Source: Oscillatoriales cyanobacterium CG2_30_40_61
GTDB lineage: Bacteria; Cyanobacteriota; Cyanobacteriia; Cyanobacteriales; Microcoleaceae
Direction of reading: 5' to 3'
Assembly: GCA_001873365.1 (NCBI GenBank)
Contig: MNYZ01000094.1
Span: 59,443 to 123,442, forward strand
DNA: 64,000 nt
This document shows, piece by piece, positions 19,679 through 28,696 of the stretch. A program made the position numbers and the translations under genes. Position 1 is the stretch's first letter, and each line of letters starts with the position of its first letter. Below the pieces are notes generated by a model. That model worked only from the letters and a program-made list of their open reading frames with translations, searched no databases and was not told the DNA's origin.

Positions 19679-19683
19679 CTCCT
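19679..19683 (-). promoter_or_regulatory. Shine-Dalgarno that decides the GT2 start
   Basis: AGGAG lies eight bases before the TTG at 19670. No comparable site precedes the upstream ATG at 19793. Confidence 0.55.
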
Positions 19684-19861
19684 GAGAATAATAATGTCGT
19701 GAATAATACCAATTGCCCAATAATCCCGGCTCCCCCGCTTCGCTCACCATCATATTCTAGCGTTGACGAATGTTTGAGAATAGCGATCGGCAAAATTATA
19801 TCAAAAACTCCAAAAGTAATCTATTCCTAGATGATTGAGTCTTCTGTAGATACCCCAAGAA

Positions 19862-21190
19862 TTATTTTACATTAAATTTGATCAAATTTAACGTCATTGC
19901 CTGAGTCATAATTCTACCAAACTTTCGAGCTGGTGGGTAGAGAAAGCACATTACATAGTCAGCAAAGCAGTAGGAAATGACCGTGGCAATGGCCGCACCC
20001 ATACCTTGATAGTGGGGAATTAACCAAAAGTTTAATGCCACATTGATCAAAGCACCCGCCGTACTAAAAACAAAAGCAAATCCGGTTAATTCTTCTGTTG
20101 TGATCCAAATATCTTTGACATAACCGAGAAAACCGAACATGGAAGACCAAATATGAACCGCCAAAATCGGGCCAGCTAGAGCATATTCTTCACCAAATAT
20201 TAAAACGGTGAATGGTGTTGCTAAAAACGTCATCGGAATGGCAATACAGTAAACCAGTAAAGCTTGGGAGTTACTCAGCTTTTGCAGTTTTTGATAATAA
20301 AGTTCTTCACTAACTTTTTTAGCGGCAATTATTGAAGGAGCAATGGATTGAACAATAATCGTAGAAGTAAAAGGCCATAATTCCGAGAGTCGCACAGCAG
20401 CCGAATAAATCCCCACACTTTTGGCATCGGCTAATTGACCCAACATCACCTGATCAATTCGCATATAAATCACAATCGAGAGACTGGCAAAGATCAATGG
20501 GAAACTAATTTTCATCAATTTTTTAGCTCTTTGACTGTTAGCTCTCCAGGCAAAAATATCGTTGCCAGTGATTTTATAGGTAACAATTAACGCCACAATA
20601 TTCAGACTATTTTCAATCATCACTAACCAAGCAAAGGCAATCAGAGGCGCCTGAATTGTCAGCAGAAAAATTCTAGTTAAAGTTACTAATATGAACAAAC
20701 CATTGCGGATGAAGACGGTATACTTCATTTCTAGCTGGGATTTAAACCAGCATTCAATTCCATTAAATCCTCGTAAGAATGAAGGGATAGATAAAATAAC
20801 AACCAGCTTAATTGTTAAAATATTATCGGGTTGTAAAACAAATATTGTGATTGCTGTTAACCCAAAAATCACCACTCCAGTGATGGTTTTAATCCAAAAA
20901 TAAGTTCCTAAAATTTCTGATTTTAAGCCAGGATAAGTTACTAAGTCTCGAAAAATAAATTGAGATGATGCTATTTCAAACAGAGGCGAAAACATTTCAC
21001 AAAATGCTAGAGCATAATTCAGTTCTCCAAACTCTTTGACTCCTAAATAACGGGCTACCCATGCCAGCATGATAAAAGCAACACCCATGCGAAAGACTCT
21101 TTCTCCTAGTAACAAGATAATGTTAAAGAAAGCTTTGCGCTGATCTGGTTGCAGTTTTTCTTGAAGGATTTTAGTAATTTTTTTCAGCAT
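19862..21190 (-). CDS. Wzx-type oligosaccharide flippase
   Basis: 442 residues with about 12-14 hydrophobic helices and no soluble domain, matching the MOP/PST flippase family. The N-terminus contains ERVFRMGVAFIMLAWVARYLGVKEFGELNYALAF, typical of the polysaccharide biosynthesis protein family. It would move the undecaprenyl-linked repeat unit across the cytoplasmic membrane for polymerisation by the Wzy protein. It starts 38 bases after the Wzc-like gene ends, consistent with one transcript. Confidence 0.88.
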   Translation of the reverse strand: MLKKITKILQEKLQPDQRKAFFNIILLLGERVFRMGVAFIMLAWVARYLGVKEFGELNYALAFCEMFSPLFEIASSQFIFRDLVTYPGLKSEILGTYFWIKTITGVVIFGLTAITIFVLQPDNILTIKLVVILSIPSFLRGFNGIECWFKSQLEMKYTVFIRNGLFILVTLTRIFLLTIQAPLIAFAWLVMIENSLNIVALIVTYKITGNDIFAWRANSQRAKKLMKISFPLIFASLSIVIYMRIDQVMLGQLADAKSVGIYSAAVRLSELWPFTSTIIVQSIAPSIIAAKKVSEELYYQKLQKLSNSQALLVYCIAIPMTFLATPFTVLIFGEEYALAGPILAVHIWSSMFGFLGYVKDIWITTEELTGFAFVFSTAGALINVALNFWLIPHYQGMGAAIATVISYCFADYVMCFLYPPARKFGRIMTQAMTLNLIKFNVK

Positions 21191-21228
21191 TTATTATGGG
21201 ATTAATGTAAATTAATATCAAAAGACAA

Positions 21229-23451
21229 TCATCTAATTTTTGACTTTTTTTTAGATAATAACTTTTTAGGATTTTTCTGCTTCTCCTTATAGGAATAGGC
21301 TTTGGCATGGTGAAAGTAACTATCAGGTTCTTCACGAATGTTGACATCATTCGCCACTAAACCTAATACATTTTGGCCAGATTTAAATAACAGTTCTTGT
21401 ACGGCTGTTATGCTTACGGTATCAATGGTTCCCGGTCGAACTACCATTAAAATTCCATCGGTGACTTTACTGAGAGTTAAAGCATCGGCAACGAGTAATA
21501 AAGAGGGCGTATCAAAAATGACAAAATCATAGTTTTTCCGAAACTCTGCTACTAAAAAATTCATGCGTTTAGAACCCAAAAGAGCTAAAGCATTGGGTGG
21601 AATTACACCTGAAGGTAAAATATCTAAGTTAGGTACAACAGTCCGCACAGCCCATTCCCACTCCGCTTGATTGACAATTACATCACTTAATCCTTTGGGA
21701 TTTAACTCATAATTTAAGTCCCAAATCTGATGTTGTCGAGGATGACGTAAATCGGCATCAACTAGCAATACTCTCTTACCTAATTCGGCGATCGCCACGG
21801 CTAAATTGGCAGAAACTTTAGACTTTCCCTCTTTAGAAACGGCACTGGTGACAACAATAACCTTTAATTCCCGATCAGGACTAATAAAATTCAAATTAGC
21901 TTGCAGCATCCGGTAGGATTCACTAATAATAGAATGAGGTTCATCCAAAACCGGAATATTTGGTGTTGTCCGTTCAATTTTTATCCCCGTCCAGCGAACT
22001 TTTTGCTGGGAGGCGGGAATCATCGCCAACAAGGTATATCGATTCAATAACTTGCGAACTTCCTTAATAGTTTTAATGGAAGGATCCATTAACTCCAGTA
22101 CAAATGCCATCACCACATAGAGCATTGCTCCAGCCACAACTCCACCCATCAAAATAGTTTTTTTACTGCTAGAAACAGGATCTTTTGCCACAAGTGCTGG
22201 GGTGAGAATTTGGGCATTTCCCACATTTTGATTCTCGGCGATTCGGACTTGCTGTAGTCGGCTGGTCAGGATATCATACGTATCTTGAGCTACATTAAGC
22301 TGTCGCATTAAATCCCTTTGAGTTTGTTCTAAACGAGGTAATAGTAAAGCCCTTTCTTTCTGTTTTGATTGCGCCTGAATCAAAGAATTTAACTGCTGAA
22401 TTAAGCCTTGCTTTCCTGATTCCAAAGGTACGAGTTGTTCAATTAACTTTTCTTCTAGTAAGCCATTTTGTACTCCTCCTGGTGGTGGTGGTTTATTTCC
22501 TAAAACGAGTTGCATCCTTTCTTCTAGGAGGGCTTCAAGTGCAGCTTTTTCATTTTCTAAGGCCATAACTTCTGGTGTTTTGTCTAAAAAACGCGTTTTT
22601 GAAACCGCTAGTTGGTCTTCAACATTATTTAGTTTACCTAAAACCTGTTGAATTCCTGTGGAAGAACTCAGCGCACTTCGAGTAATCGCGGCTTCTGAAC
22701 TCCCTCCTAGCTTTTCCTGCATATCTTGAACCTGAGCATTGACCTGTTCTAGGGAAGCTCGAACTTGATCAATTTGGTTATCCAGGTTTTCAATTGTACT
22801 AACAACTGCCTTGATTTCTTCTTCTAAATTAACAATATTATATTTTTCTTTGAAATCTCTTAAAGCTACTTCTGCATTGGCGAGTTCTTTTTCTTTTCTT
22901 GGTAACTGTTCCGTAATAAATTGACGAGCTGCAACGGCTTCCCGGCGATTGACTAAAATATTATTTTTGATATAAAGCCCCATAACTTTATCAACAATTT
23001 TTTGAGCCTCAAGCGGGTCGGGACTTTCATAGGAAATACTCAAAATGTCCGTTCCTCTAACCGTCTCTACCCCTAATTTTTTAACGAAGTCTTCATAGCC
23101 TAAGGGTTTGCCAGTTTTTCTGCTTTTTAGCTGTAATTCCTGAATGGTTTGTTCCGCAATAGCCGCAGACCGAATCACTTCCGCTTCAGTATCTAAGGGA
23201 CTATCCTTGGCACTCAGGGTATCGAGACTACCAATTTTTCCTTGGGGATCTGAAACTAATGCCGAGGTGGGACTAATTTTCTTTAATCGCAGCTTTCCTT
23301 CGGCGGCAAAAGTTTTTTCGACGGACATGGCGGAGAATGTTGCCATGGCGATCGCCATACAAGCAACCCCCGCAGACAGCAACCAATGACGCTTCAGAAT
23401 CAGCCAGTATTTAATAAAATCAATATCTTCTGGATATTCTTGAGGTTCCAT
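21229..23451 (-). CDS. Wzc-like polysaccharide co-polymerase with fused tyrosine-kinase domain
   Basis: 740 residues. The N-terminal Wzz-type domain has a first membrane helix near 28-48 and a long periplasmic coiled coil (about 170-390); the second helix is near 425-448. The C-terminal CpsD/CapB-like BY-kinase domain has Walker A SKEGKSKVSANLA, Walker A' VLLVDADLRHPRQH and Walker B FVIFDTPSLLLVAD. The usual Thr after GKS is Lys here. The tail carries only three tyrosines (SYFHHAKAYSY) before a lysine-rich end, fewer than in classic Wzc. It should control chain length and export. It begins the run of genes down to the GH74 gene and is the likely first gene of the operon. Confidence 0.88.
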   Translation of the reverse strand: MEPQEYPEDIDFIKYWLILKRHWLLSAGVACMAIAMATFSAMSVEKTFAAEGKLRLKKISPTSALVSDPQGKIGSLDTLSAKDSPLDTEAEVIRSAAIAEQTIQELQLKSRKTGKPLGYEDFVKKLGVETVRGTDILSISYESPDPLEAQKIVDKVMGLYIKNNILVNRREAVAARQFITEQLPRKEKELANAEVALRDFKEKYNIVNLEEEIKAVVSTIENLDNQIDQVRASLEQVNAQVQDMQEKLGGSSEAAITRSALSSSTGIQQVLGKLNNVEDQLAVSKTRFLDKTPEVMALENEKAALEALLEERMQLVLGNKPPPPGGVQNGLLEEKLIEQLVPLESGKQGLIQQLNSLIQAQSKQKERALLLPRLEQTQRDLMRQLNVAQDTYDILTSRLQQVRIAENQNVGNAQILTPALVAKDPVSSSKKTILMGGVVAGAMLYVVMAFVLELMDPSIKTIKEVRKLLNRYTLLAMIPASQQKVRWTGIKIERTTPNIPVLDEPHSIISESYRMLQANLNFISPDRELKVIVVTSAVSKEGKSKVSANLAVAIAELGKRVLLVDADLRHPRQHQIWDLNYELNPKGLSDVIVNQAEWEWAVRTVVPNLDILPSGVIPPNALALLGSKRMNFLVAEFRKNYDFVIFDTPSLLLVADALTLSKVTDGILMVVRPGTIDTVSITAVQELLFKSGQNVLGLVANDVNIREEPDSYFHHAKAYSYKEKQKNPKKLLSKKKSKIR

Positions 23452-23611
23452 AGTTAGGATTGGGGCTGCTCCGTTCTATCACATAATACTCAAAGGCGAG
23501 AGACTGTTGAATTCTAGTCGGCCGTTATCGCCTTGATCGAACTCAAACTTTAAGCATGACTGTGTTTAACACCATTGTAGGAGCTTAATTTAATGATTGC
23601 GTGATCTGAAT

Positions 23612-24769
23612 CTATCTTCCTACAAGGTCTGTTTGTATACTCGGTGGTGATTCGATGTCTTTTTCCGGGTTGGGTTGATTCTGCTGATATTGAAGAATCC
23701 GACTATAGAGGTTCAATAAAGCATCGGTGTAATGCTCAATGGATAAAGGTTCCACCCGTTGACGCGCACCTTTGCCTAAAGATAATCTCAAAGCTGGATT
23801 TTCAATTAAAGATGCCATAGCCGAGGTAAGTTCCCGAATATGACCCGGGGTGACTAATAATCCACTTTTGCCATTTTCGATGACTTCGGGTATACCCCCG
23901 ACCGGAGTAGTAATAACTGGAATTCCCCAACTCATGGCCTCTAAAATAGCCATGGGTAGTCCTTCATTATAGGAGGGGAGTAACATCACATCAGTTTCAG
24001 CTAATAATTGATCTCGTTGCTCTTGGTTAATCCAACCTAGAAAAACAATTTGCTTTTCAATTCCTAATTCCGTTGCTAAATTGTCAACTTCTGCGATTTC
24101 TCCGGTTCCTGCTAACACTAATTCAACTTGATTTCTATACTCCGGTTCTAACTTTGCTAAGGCGTTCAATATATCAAATATGCCTTTGCGTTTGTTAATT
24201 TTGCCTAGAAAAACAAATTTGAGTTTGCCTACTTTTTCGGTTTTCTGCCATTTTTCAGGAAGGGCAACGGGGTTATTCAGAACCACCACCCGTTCCGGTT
24301 CAAGATGACAAGTCTCAATATAATAATTCCTCCAACTCTCCGACAAGGCAATCAAACAAGCGGAACGTCGGAATAGGGCCGTAATCAGTTGCTGTATCCC
24401 TGGGGACAATTGGCCATAGAATTGATGAAATTCACAGCCATGGGTATGAAGAATAAACGGTTTACCCATTGCTATACAGACTAAGGCAATCATGCTTTTG
24501 CGAATCACACTCCCCCGTTCTGAGATATGGAGGTGAACCAGATCTCCTTCCTTTCTTGATAACTTTAACAAAAATGCCAAAAATGCTTTGATAAAAACGA
24601 TGGCACTGGAGAGTTTAGTAAATCGACTCACTTGGCCATTCCAGGTCGTGATATGCCGAATCGCGAAGTCCTTGGAAACTATGCTCAGAATTAATTTTGC
24701 CACACTACCCATTCCCCCGCGCTCGGACGGAGAAGGGCCGAGCATGATGATAATTTTCTGTTTATTCAT
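23612..24769 (-). CDS. GT4-family glycosyltransferase
   Basis: 385 residues, GT-B fold. The N-terminal loop is LGPSPSERGGMGSVAKLI; the C-terminal donor domain has KFVFLGKINKRKGIF and the acidic EX7E region SYNEGLPMAILEAMSWGIPVI. It lies upstream of the Wzc-like gene with a 160-base gap, so it may be the first gene of the same transcript or have its own promoter. It is likely one of the sugar-adding steps of the exopolysaccharide repeat unit. Confidence 0.86.
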   Translation of the reverse strand: MNKQKIIIMLGPSPSERGGMGSVAKLILSIVSKDFAIRHITTWNGQVSRFTKLSSAIVFIKAFLAFLLKLSRKEGDLVHLHISERGSVIRKSMIALVCIAMGKPFILHTHGCEFHQFYGQLSPGIQQLITALFRRSACLIALSESWRNYYIETCHLEPERVVVLNNPVALPEKWQKTEKVGKLKFVFLGKINKRKGIFDILNALAKLEPEYRNQVELVLAGTGEIAEVDNLATELGIEKQIVFLGWINQEQRDQLLAETDVMLLPSYNEGLPMAILEAMSWGIPVITTPVGGIPEVIENGKSGLLVTPGHIRELTSAMASLIENPALRLSLGKGARQRVEPLSIEHYTDALLNLYSRILQYQQNQPNPEKDIESPPSIQTDLVGR

Positions 24770-24989
24770 TATTGAGTTGATCTGTTGATAGATTATTCAT
24801 CGATATCCCTTGATGGGAGTGCTACCCTGATAATTTGTGGATTGATCTACACGGCTTTGTTGGCTAAATGTGTCTTTTGGTAGATGTCTATTCCATTAAT
24901 TTTGATTATAAGCTTCCGAGGTAGTTTTGGCTATACCTGGAGGTAAATCTATGGGGCTTTTTCCCTTCCCAAAAGTCGGGATATTTTGA

Positions 24990-26510
24990 TTAATTCTTAA
25001 TCGCTTCAATTTGACGAACAACGGTTAAAGCTGAATAGGAAACTCCGGCGGTTCCCTCCCCTGGATGGGTAGAATCTCCTACTAACCACAGATGTTTGAT
25101 CGGGGTACGATTTCCTAAACCAAAGGGCCCAAAGGTGGAAACCCGTTGACCGACTCCGCCCACCACACCTTGATCACGGGCGGTATAGCGGGCAAAGGTG
25201 CGAGGTGTGGCGGCTTCTTGATGGAGGATAGTTTCTGGGGTTAGGTGAAAGTAAGAATTTAAACGGGCGATCGCCGTATCCATATAATGTTGTTTTAACT
25301 CTTGATAATCTGTACAATCCCACCAGAGTTGAGTTTCCGTAAAACTTGAAGCAATGATAGTGGCTTGGCCGTTGGGGGCGCGTCCGTCTCTGGGATGACT
25401 CACGGAGACAAATAGGGAATTATTCTCACCAATGATCCCTTGATCATAGAGGAATTGTAAATGGGGGGGACATTCTGGGGGTATGGCTGCTGCTTGCACC
25501 CCTAAATAGATCACAAATGCTCCTGATGCTGGGGGCAGTTGGGCAATTTTTCGTTGATAGAAGGGTGATGAAATCGATAAACGGAGATTACTTTTGCCCT
25601 GTTCATCTAATAGTTTGATTAAGTTTTGTGGGGTCAGATTAGCCACAATTTGATCGGCGGTTTCCTGCATAATTTCCCCGGTTTTTTGATTTCTAATTTT
25701 GACGGTGGTGGCTTGACCTTTTTCGGTTTGAATTCCTTCAACGGTATGCCGCATTAATAGTTTTCCCCCATTTCGTTCTAGGGCTTGGACTAAGCGATCG
25801 CTCAATACCTGCATACTCCCTTGAAGATGGGAGAGTCCTTGAGGTTCCTGAGATACGCCTAGGGCCGTAGCCGCGTATAATAAGGCCGTTTCTTCGGTAT
25901 CCACTTGAGAATATAACTTCAGTTGCAGATCTAAAAAGGTTTTCAGACGCCGATCGCCGTCTAAATTATACAACCGCAGGGCATCGGCCACGGTCATCAA
26001 GGTAAAAGGTAGGGTGATTAAGGTATCGGGACGAAGGGCTTGGAGCAATTGCCACAGATCCCATAAATTGCCCGGTGGTAATACCGGATCACGGGCTTGA
26101 AACCGCCAACTGGCTTGAAATAAGGTCGCCATTAATTGCCAAAAGGGTTCACTCCCCGGAAACTGTCGTTGTCTTTCCCGTTGCCATTTTTGTAGATCTC
26201 GCCAAACTTGAATTGGTTCGGTTTCTCCGGGTAAAAAAACGGCACAGGCGGGATCGCAGGGAGTCGCTGGTGGCAATTCTATCCCCAATTCCGTGAAAAT
26301 ACGGTGATGAATCCCACCAGGTTCGAGTCCGGCTACCTGGGTCGCCCCAACATCAAAGGTAAACCCCCGACGTTGGAAGGTAGAAGCACACCCTCCGGGG
26401 ACAATTGCTTGGTCTAGGATTAAAACCGAATATCCCCGATGGGCCAATAATGCCCCGGCCGTTAATCCGCCAATTCCGGCCCCAATTACAATTACTCGTC
26501 CTTTGTCCAC
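24990..26510 (-). CDS. crtD: CrtD-like carotenoid desaturase (FAD-dependent)
   Basis: 506 residues from a GTG start. The FAD-binding signature VIGAGIGGLTAGALLAHRGY begins at residue 8, followed by QAIVPGGCASTF and FDVGATQVAG. The C-terminus ends with the flavin motif LWLVGDSTHPGEGTAGVSYSAL. This is the phytoene-desaturase-type amine oxidase family. Length and the GGIHHRIFTELGIELPP region fit cyanobacterial CrtD, the C-3',4' desaturase for myxoxanthophyll glycosides, better than CrtH isomerase or CrtO ketolase, but the subfamilies are close. The symbol is probable, not certain. Confidence 0.72.
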   Translation of the reverse strand: MDKGRVIVIGAGIGGLTAGALLAHRGYSVLILDQAIVPGGCASTFQRRGFTFDVGATQVAGLEPGGIHHRIFTELGIELPPATPCDPACAVFLPGETEPIQVWRDLQKWQRERQRQFPGSEPFWQLMATLFQASWRFQARDPVLPPGNLWDLWQLLQALRPDTLITLPFTLMTVADALRLYNLDGDRRLKTFLDLQLKLYSQVDTEETALLYAATALGVSQEPQGLSHLQGSMQVLSDRLVQALERNGGKLLMRHTVEGIQTEKGQATTVKIRNQKTGEIMQETADQIVANLTPQNLIKLLDEQGKSNLRLSISSPFYQRKIAQLPPASGAFVIYLGVQAAAIPPECPPHLQFLYDQGIIGENNSLFVSVSHPRDGRAPNGQATIIASSFTETQLWWDCTDYQELKQHYMDTAIARLNSYFHLTPETILHQEAATPRTFARYTARDQGVVGGVGQRVSTFGPFGLGNRTPIKHLWLVGDSTHPGEGTAGVSYSALTVVRQIEAIKN

Positions 26511-26567
26511 CGTTGTTGATCCTCCGTTGCTTAATATTTCTTAATATAGTTTAATTTTCTGTGGCAA

Positions 26568-27176
26568 TTAGGTTTTTATTGCTTTGAGGATAATTTCTAC
26601 AACCCGATAAACGTGAGATCCCGGTGTGGGTGGCCAATTTTGTTGAGGATTAGGGTGTAAGATTTTAGCCCGTTTAACCGCTTCTGGAATCTGATTTTTA
26701 TAAACATCGAGATTCAGATTAGTTTTGTTATAACCACCTAAATAAGTTCTTAAATTTTTTTCATAATCTTTGCATTTGATCTGACTAGAATCTGGATCAC
26801 TGAAATGCAAATATAGCCAAACCTCAAAACAAGGATTACTAATGGCTAATTGATACTGTTTTTGTCTAGCTTGACGACAAATTTCACTGATATTTTTCTC
26901 ACCCCATCGATCTATATCAAACATTAACCATAAAGAATCATCTGATGTTAAATCGTATTTTTGTTTAAAACTATCTAATCTTTCTAGTACATACTTTGGA
27001 GCCGATTTATCATCTTCTCCAGTTGATAATACTTCTATTTTAATCCGAGAGTCATGGAATATTCCCTCAAAATATTGTTTTTCAGTATCCCGTCCTTCAG
27101 TCGCAATAATAAACAGCCTGGCATCTCGATTATTATACTGTCGATCTAGTAGTTTTGTGCGATTAATCTTTCTCAT
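26568..27176 (-). CDS. RloB-like protein, putative nuclease of an AbiL-like defence pair
   Basis: 202 residues with the RloB family pattern: TEGRDTEKQYFEGI (Glu27), then LMFDIDRW (Asp87 and Asp89), then SNPCFEVWLYLHF (113-125). The E...DxD layout is like that of TOPRIM nucleases. The start overlaps the end of the upstream RloA-like ATPase gene by 14 bases, so the pair is translationally coupled. RloA/RloB pairs occur in restriction-associated loci and resemble the lactococcal AbiL abortive-infection pair; PARIS (AriA/AriB) has a comparable ATPase plus TOPRIM layout. Antiviral function is inferred. Confidence 0.78.
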   Translation of the reverse strand: MRKINRTKLLDRQYNNRDARLFIIATEGRDTEKQYFEGIFHDSRIKIEVLSTGEDDKSAPKYVLERLDSFKQKYDLTSDDSLWLMFDIDRWGEKNISEICRQARQKQYQLAISNPCFEVWLYLHFSDPDSSQIKCKDYEKNLRTYLGGYNKTNLNLDVYKNQIPEAVKRAKILHPNPQQNWPPTPGSHVYRVVEIILKAIKT

Positions 27177-28584
27177 TATTGATATTGATTTTTTCTGCTA
27201 AATCTGGTTGACAATTAAGCCATCCTAAATTACGAAGATCCCCAAAAAATGGAATTGCCCCAAATCGACCATTAAAATAACCTTTTTCAATTTTAGCATC
27301 AGGGTTAATTTTAAATTCTGCCAAAGAATAAAGATGAGATACCCCTTGTTGATTTTTTTCAACAAACCAAATTTCATCCTTTCTTAAAAGCTCTAAATCT
27401 AGTAAATTAGTATCATGGGTTGTAAAAATAAGTTGACTCTGACTATTAGAAATTCGGCATTGTAGAGCCATTTCTACAAATTTACGGGAGAGAAGGGGAT
27501 GGAGTCGGCGGTCTAATTCGTCCAAAAAAATAACTTTTTCGGGATTTTCTTGTAAAATAAATAGGATCGGAATTAAGTTAATTAAACGCTGTGTTCCTTC
27601 TGATTCTTCCTCCATAAAAAAGTCAATAAGAACACCTTGATCATCTCGATGTTGAGTTCTGAGTTGAATTAAACTTAACTGACCTGCTTCTGTTTTGATT
27701 AAAAGATATCGTTTACCCAGATGACTTTCAATCATTGAAACAGAATTTTCTCCAGATTTGATCATTTCTTGGAGAATTTCTTCCCTCATATTTTCTGGAA
27801 TATCGGGTAAAATAGAATCAAAATTAAACTCTATTTCTTCTGTTCCGATTGAATCAATTCCTGTATCTGCAAATTTGAGAAAATCTCTCAGAAAATTAGT
27901 AAATTCTTGACTACTTAAAATTCCTAACTCTAAACCTTGGTAACTAGATTCCGCCGGAATAATTGTCAATACGTTTCTAAACCAATCGATAACGGGTTTT
28001 ATAGTCTGAACATTCCGGTCTAAAGCTTCGGTCAAAAATAATTGATTAGGACGGGTTCCCTGGGCAATAAAATCCAAAAATTGCTTATATTTTGGATTCT
28101 TTCCTTTCAGAGTCACGCCATATTTTACGTCAGTTATTTTATTCTCGTTAGTAATCCGTTCAAAACCGAGAACTTCTCGTTTTTTTCCTTTCGGTGTCAC
28201 ATAAAGCCATTCTTCAAAAATTTGATTTCTATTTAACTTAAACCCATAGGAATAAAGATTTTCTTGATAGGTGAAAATAAATTGAAATTTGCTAGGCTTT
28301 TTATGGGCATCACTTAACTTAAACGCAGAGATGGGAATAGCTTGTATACCTCTTGTCCCGTCTACAATTAAATCTTTTGCAAAATTAATTGCCTTGATTA
28401 GATTAGACTTACCGGAGGCATTTGCACCATAGATAGCGGAAATAGGTAACAGTGACCGTCCTTTACCTGCTTGATTAACAGCAAGATGATTAAAATGATT
28501 GAGGTCACTGTTAACACCTACCATGCTGAAAGTTGTTTCTTCCTTGAATGATAGGACATTCTCTAGGGTAACTTGAACTAACAT
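27163..28584 (-). CDS. RloA-like AAA15/ABC-type ATPase, partner of RloB
   Basis: 473 residues. Walker A is YGANASGKSNL (52-62), and EKVIFLDELDRRLHP (about 350-364) is the Walker B with catalytic Glu. The switch region has QLIFTTHDTNLLD. The N-terminus LVQVTLENVLSFKEETTFSM is typical of the AAA15/OLD-like ATPases that carry an SMC/ABC head without a long coiled coil. It is the upstream member of the overlapping pair. By analogy with AbiL and PARIS, the ATPase would sense infection and control the nuclease partner. Both genes look intact and could be active. Confidence 0.82.
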   Translation of the reverse strand: MLVQVTLENVLSFKEETTFSMVGVNSDLNHFNHLAVNQAGKGRSLLPISAIYGANASGKSNLIKAINFAKDLIVDGTRGIQAIPISAFKLSDAHKKPSKFQFIFTYQENLYSYGFKLNRNQIFEEWLYVTPKGKKREVLGFERITNENKITDVKYGVTLKGKNPKYKQFLDFIAQGTRPNQLFLTEALDRNVQTIKPVIDWFRNVLTIIPAESSYQGLELGILSSQEFTNFLRDFLKFADTGIDSIGTEEIEFNFDSILPDIPENMREEILQEMIKSGENSVSMIESHLGKRYLLIKTEAGQLSLIQLRTQHRDDQGVLIDFFMEEESEGTQRLINLIPILFILQENPEKVIFLDELDRRLHPLLSRKFVEMALQCRISNSQSQLIFTTHDTNLLDLELLRKDEIWFVEKNQQGVSHLYSLAEFKINPDAKIEKGYFNGRFGAIPFFGDLRNLGWLNCQPDLAEKININNEKD

Positions 28585-28696
28585 GATCTAAGATCCTAAT
28601 GCTTCTTGTTCAGAAACCAAAAACTTCACGTTTCCATATTAATTGTCTCATGGAATGTAGTTTTGTTTTAACATAATTTATTGTCCTATAAATATT

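Noticed and set aside
24990..26510. CrtH carotenoid isomerase or CrtO ketolase
   Set aside because: Same FAD superfamily, but length and N-terminal features fit the CrtD group better; kept as an alternative only.
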